From positions 1 through 64,000 of the forward strand of contig CAZHXA010000003.1 in NCBI GenBank assembly GCA_964536025.1: a stretch of 64,000 nt of DNA. The letters run 5' to 3'. Under the pieces are notes generated by a model that had not been told where the DNA came from, did not search any database, and worked only from the letters and a program-made list of their open reading frames with translations. Below, one piece after another: positions 10,101 through 16,688 of this stretch (its first letter is position 1; every line of letters begins with the position of its first letter). This stretch comes from RGIG4576 sp964536025 (GTDB lineage: Bacteria; Bacteroidota; Bacteroidia; Bacteroidales; Muribaculaceae). A program made the translations under genes and the position numbers.

Positions 10101-10370
10101 GGTCATGGTGGCGACAACGGTCTTGCTTCTACTTTCTGGTTCCGTAAAGGTGATTACATTCGTCTTAAATCAGCTCAATTAGGTTACACATTCCCACAAA
10201 AGTGGATGAATGCTGTAGGTATTCAAAAACTTCGCATATATGTTGAAGGTTCTAACTTGTTTACTATCGACGACCTACCAAGCGGATTTGACCCTGAATC
10301 TCCTGAAGTTAATAATGGATATTACCCACAACAACGCACATTCATGGGTGGTTTAACATTAACATTCTAA
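7197..10370 (+). CDS. SusC/RagA-family TonB-dependent outer-membrane receptor
   Basis: A 1057-residue protein. It has a signal peptide (MLLMLAIPAIGFAQ), a carboxypeptidase-regulatory-like domain (ISGKVTDDSGEPLIGVSV, residues ~32-110), the SusC signature VVVVGYGKQKKSSITGAV as TonB box and plug start, the plug (LRIRGSNKAVTYIVDGVPR; LKDAAATAVYG), and a 22-strand barrel ending in LTLTF with a terminal Phe. A Ca-binding-like loop, DLNGDGKIDYDD, lies in the barrel. It imports large oligosaccharides across the outer membrane together with the SusD protein that follows 12 bp later. No STN signalling domain is present, which fits control by a regulator other than an anti-sigma system. Confidence 0.96.
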   Translation: MESNSKSSSTLRRFLVSMLLMLAIPAIGFAQKAISGKVTDDSGEPLIGVSVIVKGTSTGVSTDFEGNYAVNARKGQVLQFSYVGMKPASVTVQDQKVINVVLQSNTEVLDDVVVVGYGKQKKSSITGAVSAIKGDELLAAPSTQLTQMLGGKVAGISSIQTSGEPGVDQASLRIRGSNKAVTYIVDGVPRSIDEIDPNDIASLSVLKDAAATAVYGLNASGGVIIVTTKKGSAGKPTITYDGSIGFSVNANFPKFMNGVQFMNYYNMAEMMDQLASGQITDRSQYVPKYTTEMYNKVMNNDPTDGYDNYDYIDKVFGTGMTTKHTVSMQGGTENQNYYASIGYLGQEGNIDNFDYNRYTMRFNLESKVAKNWTLQMGASGFVSDRKQPGYNSGGADNGDSEAGYMSIAHQTIAMHPYLSPKYNGLYTGISANNNSVVNSPLAAIYESGYKKTNSLDLRSNISLQFDCPWVKGLSAKATGAYDYQNSRNKNLDNIFEVYEYKKNDGVFNLAQGEKGTSIKIGEGSTYSQQLLGQFQLNYDNTFNGVHNVSALALVEMRENKSNNHSAYAKDLDFAELPELGMGTMDNIGGSSYLSRMMGYVVRANYNYDNKYFIEFSGRYDGSYKFSGNTSGKRWAFFPSGSVAWRISQEDFMASTRDWLSDLKLRASLGLIGDDSGSSAYAFLSTYAFGNKMFIDNKVVNSQYLYYIANPNLTWTKTRSWNVGFDASLWNGKLGVEFDAFYNYTYDILQALGSDYPGSMGGYYQTYANVGATDARGIDILITHNHRFDLGGKPFNYTIGANVSWAKNRWIKYPDAANTPEWQKVTGTSLNATYGWVADGLFKSEEEIDNSPWFGTRPNVGDIKYVDLNGDGKIDYDDRGRIGRGLRPEITFGFNLGAEWNGIDFNAQFTGGAKFDVSMTGTYYNGYDDNTIWTQTFKEGGNSPLYLVERAWSLDNPNGDMPRLTTGSPGHGGDNGLASTFWFRKGDYIRLKSAQLGYTFPQKWMNAVGIQKLRIYVEGSNLFTIDDLPSGFDPESPEVNNGYYPQQRTFMGGLTLTF

Positions 10371-10382
10371 CACTTTTGACTA

Positions 10383-12056
10383 ATGAAAACTAAATTTAAT
10401 TTAATACTTTTGACGCTTGCCGCATCCATGTCATTGGTTTCGTGTGATGATTTTCTTGACACTACCCCTACCGATTCGACATCCGATAAAATTGTGTGGA
10501 GCAAATACAATTATGCTCAATTGCAAGCAAATTATATGTATGAAGACATCAACGCTATAAGCGGCTACGGTGATGGAACCGGCAGCTCGGTAGACAGCTA
10601 CGTAGGTTTATCGGAATCTCTTACCGATTTGTTCAAATATGGCGGTTTCAACTATACCGTACTTAACCAAATTCCAAGCCAATTCTCTTACGGAGGTGTT
10701 TCTACATTGACCAACAGCTATGTGGCAACTTATCTTGGTACATGGGATTCAATGTATTCTTACATTGCTACAGTCAACCAATGTATCTCCAACCTTCGCA
10801 AATACGGTACATTTGAACAAGCTAAAAAGGACGAAGTGGAAGCTGAATTCCGTTTCTTCCGTGCTTTTTACTATTCTATTTTGGCTAAACGCTATCCTCA
10901 ATTGATTATTTATACCGAGAATATGGATGAATATCAAAAGGATAAAGCAACTTCTCCTGTTTCTGACGCTTATCAACTCATCTACGATGATTTGACTTTT
11001 GCCGGCGAAAATCTTCCGGTAAGCACAGCTCCTAACGGACGCTTGACTTCAGGTGCAGCTTATGCTCTTCTTTCTCGCGTAATGCTTTACGCTGAACGTT
11101 GGGATGATGCTAAAAAGGCGGCCGAAAAAGTTATGGAACAAGGATATGAAATGCCTGCCGAACTGGAAACTCCGTTTACCAATGGCGGTAAAGGTGCTAT
11201 TTTCCAATTCTGCTTCGACCTTGCAGCTCAAACTCATCAATTTGACTGCTATTATTCACCGGGTGGAGACAAAGCCGCTTTCAAAAACCCTGTAAGCGGT
11301 GGTTACGGATGTCCTACTCAAGAAATGGTTGAATCATTTGAGCTTGCTAAAGGTGGTTTTGCCGATTGGTCATTGTGGCACAATGCCGAAGGTACCGATT
11401 CATTACCTCCTTACGAAGACCTTGAGCCTCGTTTCCATCACACAATTCTATATAACGGTGCTTCTTGGAAAGGACGTACCATTGAATCTTATGTTGACGG
11501 TGACGATGGTTGGATGCAATGGCCAAAAGCCGACATGTGTGATGGTAAATCTTCTACAAGCTATTATTTGCGTAAACTTGTGGATGAAGACAACACTTTC
11601 ACCAACGGTTCTAAATGTACAAAACCTTACACTTTCATCCGTTATGCCGAAGTTCTTCTTAACTATGCTGAAGCATGCTACATGCTTGGCAATAACGAAG
11701 AAGCTTTAAGCAAAATGAACGACGTGCGTACTCGTCCTGCAGTGGGTCTTCCAAAATTGACTGTAAGCGGAGAAAAAATCTTGAACGCTATTCGTCAAGA
11801 ACGTAAAGTGGAATTGGCTTACGAAGGACACTATTACTGGGATATGCGTCGCTGGAAACTTGCACACACTGCATTTACCGGAATTCGTGCTCACGGCTTG
11901 AAGATAGAAAAAAATGCTAATGGTTCATTAACTTATAAATACATTGAAGTAGATGACCAAGACCGCAACTTCCCTGAAAAGTTGTATAGCTGTCCTATTC
12001 CTCAAAGCGAATTGGAAAATAACAAGAGTATTACCCAATTCCCAGAATGGAACTAA
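10383..12056 (+). CDS. SusD/RagB-family surface glycan-binding lipoprotein
   Basis: A 557-residue lipoprotein with the lipobox LVSCDDFLD and the typical DFLDTTPT start of mature SusD proteins. TPR-like helices follow (EAEFRFFRAFYYSILAKRYP; GRLTSGAAYALLSRVMLYA), and the C-terminal SusD signature is seen in IRYAEVLLNYAEACYMLG, IRQERKVELAYEGHYYWDMRRW and a closing CPIPQSELENN. It sits as a lid on the SusC barrel and captures the oligosaccharide. It is translationally close to its partner. Confidence 0.96.
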   Translation: MKTKFNLILLTLAASMSLVSCDDFLDTTPTDSTSDKIVWSKYNYAQLQANYMYEDINAISGYGDGTGSSVDSYVGLSESLTDLFKYGGFNYTVLNQIPSQFSYGGVSTLTNSYVATYLGTWDSMYSYIATVNQCISNLRKYGTFEQAKKDEVEAEFRFFRAFYYSILAKRYPQLIIYTENMDEYQKDKATSPVSDAYQLIYDDLTFAGENLPVSTAPNGRLTSGAAYALLSRVMLYAERWDDAKKAAEKVMEQGYEMPAELETPFTNGGKGAIFQFCFDLAAQTHQFDCYYSPGGDKAAFKNPVSGGYGCPTQEMVESFELAKGGFADWSLWHNAEGTDSLPPYEDLEPRFHHTILYNGASWKGRTIESYVDGDDGWMQWPKADMCDGKSSTSYYLRKLVDEDNTFTNGSKCTKPYTFIRYAEVLLNYAEACYMLGNNEEALSKMNDVRTRPAVGLPKLTVSGEKILNAIRQERKVELAYEGHYYWDMRRWKLAHTAFTGIRAHGLKIEKNANGSLTYKYIEVDDQDRNFPEKLYSCPIPQSELENNKSITQFPEWN

Positions 12057-12079
12057 TGTTTTTTTAATATTAAATCGAT

Positions 12080-13777
12080 ATGAAAAAGAATATATTATCT
12101 CTATTGGTGTTGGTCATGTTATTGGCAATGTCTTCTTGCGAAGAGCCTAAGCATGTGGCACCTACTGTAAACCGTCAAGGTATTACATCATTGACAGCCA
12201 TTTTCACTTCGGGTCCTTTTGTTGACAAAGAAATGGCTAAATTGCAAATAGGAGAGGATATGCCTGAACGTTTGGTTATTCCTATTCCTTGGTTCTATCC
12301 TACAACATCGGACGATGAAACTACAGAATATATGACAAAAGTTCGCGTGCAAGCTGCATTGGCCGCCAATTGCTTCATTGAACCGGCTTTGACTGTATTG
12401 GACTTGACAAAAGAAAACAAGTTCACTTTCATCGATGCTCAAGGTAAATCTAAAGAAATTATCATTACAGGAGAACGCGTTAAATCAAGTGCTTGCGAGC
12501 TAATGACTTTTGCCATTAATGAGCCTGCATTGAGCGGTATTATCGACAAGACAAAGAAAACCGTTTCTTTGATTTCTGCCGATGACCTATCTGCCGCACT
12601 TGCTTCTTTTGAAGTTTCGGCTCACGCTACAATTTCTCCCGACCCATCAACCGAAGCTCTTAACTACAACGAGCCTGTTACTTTCACCGTAACAGCTCAC
12701 GACGGCGTTACAAAAGCTGAATATGTGGTTTCTAAATCAATCCCTGAAAAGATTGAATCGGGCTTTAACTTGAAAGGCGAAGAATTGTTGTTCAACATCG
12801 ACCCTGTATCTAATCTTGGCTTGCCGGCTTACACCGTAAACGTAGGTCCTACATTGGCTGCTATTCAAGGTAAATTAATTATTTGCACAGGTACAGGAAA
12901 TCCTATGGTTGTAAATGGTCTTACCGGAGTTAAGATAGGTGAATTGAATCTTGGTTCGGCTGTTGCAGGTAGCGTAACCAATGACGAAGCAGAACACTTG
13001 TTGATTGTAAACAAAGCTAACGGAAATGAAACCGTGAACATCTATACAACTTCATCGGTAAACGAAACTCCTGAATTGTTCTACTCATTCACCAATAGTT
13101 CTTCTCTTCCTTTGGGTGCTAAGATTAAGGTAATAGGTAACATCAAAGAAAACGCTCTTATCACATTGGTACATGAAGGTGTTGAAAGTGTTACTACAAG
13201 TAGTGCAGTTACTGTAATTCAAGTACAAAACGGTGCCGTTTTAGGTACTCAAGTAATGGATTTAACAGCTGCAGGTCTTTCTTGGAGTATTGCTCCGGTA
13301 AAGACTGGTGCAGTTGTGCCTCGCACTGTTAATCCGACAGATGGATGTTTCCACTCTCAATATGAACCAAGCTTCTTGAGCTACATTGATGAAACCGGAA
13401 CTATCGTTTCTCAATTCAACTCCGATACAACCGGATGGGGAATGAATCCTAACTGTCTTGACTCTAAGAGATTCAACAACGTTAACTATTTGGCATTGTT
13501 CGTAGTGAGCCACTTCCCGGCATGGGGTATGGGACCACAATTGTATGTATACAATGTAAACGACATGAGCAAATTTGCAGGTAGCGATATCACCGACCTT
13601 GCTTGCTTGGAATTAACCAACCAAGGAATTGATTGGTATCAAGCAGCCGATAACGGTGTTGCTTCGGGTGATGTAGTTCTTGCACCAAGTGCCGATGGTT
13701 TCAAAATGTACGTTTACTACTACGATCACAATTCACAAGTTGTGGGTGGTTATGTAGTTGATTGTATCAAGAAATAA
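12080..13777 (+). CDS. DUF5018-like lipoprotein, probable accessory glycan-binding protein
   Basis: A 565-residue lipoprotein (lipobox-like MLLAMSSCEEPK). The middle part (about residues 40-220) has repeated beta-sandwich segments in the pattern of DUF5018 (VNRQGITSLTAIF; ITGERVKSSACELMTFAIN; HATISPDPSTEALNYNEP), followed by a larger beta-rich domain that looks like a propeller. Genes in this place, directly after SusD, normally encode surface glycan-binding proteins. I see no catalytic motif. It ends the SusC/SusD module, which is closed by a hairpin 17 bp after the stop. Confidence 0.72.
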   Translation: MKKNILSLLVLVMLLAMSSCEEPKHVAPTVNRQGITSLTAIFTSGPFVDKEMAKLQIGEDMPERLVIPIPWFYPTTSDDETTEYMTKVRVQAALAANCFIEPALTVLDLTKENKFTFIDAQGKSKEIIITGERVKSSACELMTFAINEPALSGIIDKTKKTVSLISADDLSAALASFEVSAHATISPDPSTEALNYNEPVTFTVTAHDGVTKAEYVVSKSIPEKIESGFNLKGEELLFNIDPVSNLGLPAYTVNVGPTLAAIQGKLIICTGTGNPMVVNGLTGVKIGELNLGSAVAGSVTNDEAEHLLIVNKANGNETVNIYTTSSVNETPELFYSFTNSSSLPLGAKIKVIGNIKENALITLVHEGVESVTTSSAVTVIQVQNGAVLGTQVMDLTAAGLSWSIAPVKTGAVVPRTVNPTDGCFHSQYEPSFLSYIDETGTIVSQFNSDTTGWGMNPNCLDSKRFNNVNYLALFVVSHFPAWGMGPQLYVYNVNDMSKFAGSDITDLACLELTNQGIDWYQAADNGVASGDVVLAPSADGFKMYVYYYDHNSQVVGGYVVDCIKK

Positions 13778-13793
13778 TGTAATTTAATCCAAT

Positions 13794-13834
13794 GCAATCC
13801 CATTCACACTTGTTTTAGAATGGGATTGCTTTTA
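13794..13834 (+). terminator. Hairpin after the SusC/SusD/DUF5018 module
   Basis: GCAATCCCATTC (13794-13805) pairs perfectly with GAATGGGATTGC (13818-13829) across a 12-nt loop, followed by TTTTAT. The form is that of an intrinsic terminator or a 3'-protecting hairpin, placed in the only gap above 31 bp inside the operon. Confidence 0.75.
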
Positions 13835-13840
13835 TATTTG
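13809..13840 (+). promoter_or_regulatory. Candidate internal promoter overlapping the hairpin
   Basis: The -7 box TATATTTG (13833-13840) is an exact TAnnTTTG match. CTTG (13809-13812) is a partial -33 box with a 20-bp spacer lying in the loop of the hairpin. Transcripts for the downstream hydrolase genes could restart here, about 15-20 nt before the ATG at 13860. Confidence 0.5.
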
Positions 13841-13859
13841 TTTTATAAAAATTAAAAAC

Positions 13860-15227
13860 ATGAAATACTTTAAATTTTCAAACTTATTTTTAGTTCTGCT
13901 TGCAACACTTTGTTTATGTCCGGCTTGTTCTGACGATGACGTAAATAATGAATGGTGGTGGGGTAGCTATGATAAAGAAGAAGTAACTCCGGACGATTCA
14001 ACCGAAGTGGCTATCGTTGAAAAACCTCGATATATCTGGATTGATGCTGCAGCCAACTTCGTGGAATTTGCTAACAGCGAAGAAAACATCAAACGCGATT
14101 TGGAAAAAGTTGCCAAAGCAGGATTTACCGACATCGTTGTAGACGTGCGTCCTTCAATGGGTGACGTTTTATTCCAAACTTCGGCAGTGGACCAAATCAC
14201 AAAATTGGACGTTTGGGACAATGGTTACCGTTTCCACGAACGTACTGCTACATGGGACTACCTTCAAGCATTTATTGATGCAGGTCATGAACTTGGTCTT
14301 AAAGTTCATGCAGCAATGAATACATTTGCCGGCGGTTGTCGCTACCTTTACGGTCTTGGAGAACAAGGTTTGGTTTTCCGCGACAGCTCTAAGAAAGATT
14401 GGGTAACTACTCTTTATTTAGACGGTCAACTTGTTAATGCAATGGATTCTGATAGCGATAGCTATTCAACTAAATTCTTTAACCCTGCCAACGATGACGT
14501 GCAAAACTTCATTCTAACATTGGTTAAAGACCTTGCAAAATATGACGTAGATGGTATTTTCATGGATCGTTGCCGTTATGATGACATTCATTCCGACTTC
14601 TCTGAAGTGTCAAAGACAAAATTTGAAGAATACATCGGCGAAACAATCACCGACTTCCCTGCTTGCATAGAAAGCAAATATGCTAAAGAATGGTGTGCTT
14701 TCAGAGCTAAAGTGATACACGATTTCATTGTTAAAGCAAGAGAAGCCGTAAAATCGGTTAATAACGATATTCAATTCGGTACTTATGTAGGTGCTTGGTA
14801 TTCTGAATACTATGAAGTAGGCGTAAACTGGGCAAGTCCTAAATACAAAGCTTCGGCTGTATATTCTTGGGCTAATGAAGAATGGGATAAATACGGATAT
14901 GCCGACCATTTGGACTTCATGTTGCTTGGTGCTTATGCTCCGGCTGCCAATATTTATGGTTCTGGCGAATGGACTTGTCAAGGTTTCTGCCAATTGGCTA
15001 AAACAAAACTTTGCGGTGATGTGAAATTTGCAGGCGGTCCTGACGTAGGTAATGGTACAGGCTTTGAAAACGGTAAACAAAGTACTGCTGTAACTCAATC
15101 AATTGACGCTTGTATAAATGCTGCCGACGGATATTTCCTATTTGACTTGGTACATGTACGTGAATATGACTACTGGACTGCATGCCAAACAGGTATCGAA
15201 ACATACTTAAACAGCTTAAAAAAATAA
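13860..15227 (+). CDS. GHL10-type (glycosyl hydrolase-like 10) lipoprotein
   Basis: A 455-residue lipoprotein (lipobox LCPACSDDD). A GHL10/PF02638-like TIM barrel spans about residues 55-430. Its hallmarks are IVVDVRPSMGDVLFQ after beta-strand 2, AGHELGLKVHAAMNTF, and NPANDDVQNFILTLVKDL leading to VDGIFMDRCRYD, whose Asp and Arg are the likely active-site residues. Proteins of this group include E. coli DigH (YddW), which cuts peptidoglycan strands lacking peptides, so the likely role is an endo- or exo-glycosidase. It is clearly paralogous to the C-terminal half of the fused esterase at 16689 (shared KFEEYIG, GAWY..YYEVGVN). The true substrate is unknown. Confidence 0.8.
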   Translation: MKYFKFSNLFLVLLATLCLCPACSDDDVNNEWWWGSYDKEEVTPDDSTEVAIVEKPRYIWIDAAANFVEFANSEENIKRDLEKVAKAGFTDIVVDVRPSMGDVLFQTSAVDQITKLDVWDNGYRFHERTATWDYLQAFIDAGHELGLKVHAAMNTFAGGCRYLYGLGEQGLVFRDSSKKDWVTTLYLDGQLVNAMDSDSDSYSTKFFNPANDDVQNFILTLVKDLAKYDVDGIFMDRCRYDDIHSDFSEVSKTKFEEYIGETITDFPACIESKYAKEWCAFRAKVIHDFIVKAREAVKSVNNDIQFGTYVGAWYSEYYEVGVNWASPKYKASAVYSWANEEWDKYGYADHLDFMLLGAYAPAANIYGSGEWTCQGFCQLAKTKLCGDVKFAGGPDVGNGTGFENGKQSTAVTQSIDACINAADGYFLFDLVHVREYDYWTACQTGIETYLNSLKK

Positions 15228-15238
15228 AACTCAAATAA

Positions 15239-16684
15239 ATGAGAACCAACAATTTAAACAAAGCAAGTTTTATGCTTGCTGCATTAATGTCTTTATCGGC
15301 ATTGCCACTCAATGCAAGAATCATAACAGGCAAAGTGTCCGACGGTAAAAAAGCCATTGCAAATGTGGCTGTAACCGACGGTTTCAACATAGTGAAAACC
15401 GACTCTGAAGGTCTTTACTCAATAAACGCAGCCGATGATGCTCGTTTTGTATATCTAAGCATGCCGGCAGGATATAATGCAAGTTTAAAGGATAATACCA
15501 TACCTCAATTCTTCTATGAATTGAGGTATGATAAATCCGAATATGATTTTATTCTTTCAAAAAACAAGCATAACGACAAAAAACACACATTTGTCGTGCA
15601 TGCCGATGCTCAAGTCACCTCAACCGATGACATAGAGCAATATAAAACAGTTATAGCCGATTGTCGCCAAACCATTGAATCGGTAAAAGGGGACATTTTC
15701 GGTATTGATTGCGGCGATATTGTTGGTGACAGCCCACATCTTTACCCTAACTACATAAAAGCCGCTACAAAGCTTGATATTCCCATGTTCCGTGCTATAG
15801 GTAATCATGATATGGACTATTACGGACGTTCTCATGAAACTTCAAGCAAAACATTTGAAAAATACTTCGGACCTACCCTTTATTCATTCAACAAGGGTAA
15901 CGCTCACTACGTTGTTCTGAACAACAATTTTTATATAGGTAGAGAATACTTCTACATGGGCTATGTAGATGAAAAAACGTTTAAATGGATTGAACAGGAC
16001 TTGGCTTCGGTTCCCGACAATTCATTGATTTTTATTATCATGCACATTCCTTCTCAATTAACCGATGAACGTCAAGCATTCAAGTATGATTACGGAACAA
16101 TAGCCGACCAAACTGTCAATGCCGGAGCTTTTCACGAAATGCTTAAAAAACATAATGTTCACATCATTTCGGGACACATGCACTACAACTTGAACATGGA
16201 ATTTAGCAACAACATAATGGAACACAATACAGCTTCGGCTTGTGGAACATGGTGGCAAATTCCGGAATGTCTTGACGGTACTCCAAGAGGATATGCGGTA
16301 TATGAAGTTGACGGAAATAATGTGAAATGGTACTATAAAGGAGCCAATAAAGACCGTAACTATCAAATGAGAGTTTACGGAATAGGTGAATGTGAAGAAT
16401 TTCCTGAGGATATTGTTGCCAATGTGTGGAATCATGACTCCAAATGGAACGTGGAATTAATTGAAGATGGTAAAAAAACTGCCGATTTAGCTAAATTTAC
16501 CGGATATGACCCTTATACTAAAAGACTTTGCAGCGACCGCACTGTCGTAAAGTATGAATGGATATATCCAACCACCAACAATCACATGTTCCATGCAAAA
16601 CCAAAAAACCCTAACGCAAAAATACAGGTAAAGGTAACCGATAGATTCGGTAATATATATATACAAGACATTAATAACAAATAA
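15239..16684 (+). CDS. Secreted calcineurin-like metallophosphoesterase, three-domain type
   Basis: A 481-residue protein with a signal peptide (LMSLSALPLNA), an N-terminal carboxypeptidase-regulatory/MetallophosN-like beta domain (IITGKVSDGKKAIANVAVTD), the metallophosphoesterase core and a C-terminal MetallophosC-like beta domain. Metal motifs are in order: VVHADAQ, GIDCGDIVGD, IGNHDMDYYG, IIMHIP, SGHMHYN. The DxQ in the first motif replaces the more usual DxH, as in the CSTP1-like branch. It would remove a phosphate or open a phosphodiester in the periplasm or at the surface. Its place among glycan hydrolases (11 bp and 4 bp gaps) suggests a phosphate-decorated glycan or product. Confidence 0.85.
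   Translation: MRTNNLNKASFMLAALMSLSALPLNARIITGKVSDGKKAIANVAVTDGFNIVKTDSEGLYSINAADDARFVYLSMPAGYNASLKDNTIPQFFYELRYDKSEYDFILSKNKHNDKKHTFVVHADAQVTSTDDIEQYKTVIADCRQTIESVKGDIFGIDCGDIVGDSPHLYPNYIKAATKLDIPMFRAIGNHDMDYYGRSHETSSKTFEKYFGPTLYSFNKGNAHYVVLNNNFYIGREYFYMGYVDEKTFKWIEQDLASVPDNSLIFIIMHIPSQLTDERQAFKYDYGTIADQTVNAGAFHEMLKKHNVHIISGHMHYNLNMEFSNNIMEHNTASACGTWWQIPECLDGTPRGYAVYEVDGNNVKWYYKGANKDRNYQMRVYGIGECEEFPEDIVANVWNHDSKWNVELIEDGKKTADLAKFTGYDPYTKRLCSDRTVVKYEWIYPTTNNHMFHAKPKNPNAKIQVKVTDRFGNIYIQDINNK
15499..15530. repeat. Perfect 13-bp inverted repeat inside the phosphoesterase gene
   Basis: CATACCTCAATTC (15499-15511) and GAATTGAGGTATG (15518-15530) form a perfect stem around a 6-nt loop. It lies within codons about 87-98, in the linker before the catalytic core. 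RNA from this site would form a strong hairpin. Confidence 0.8.
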
Positions 16685-16688
16685 TTAT

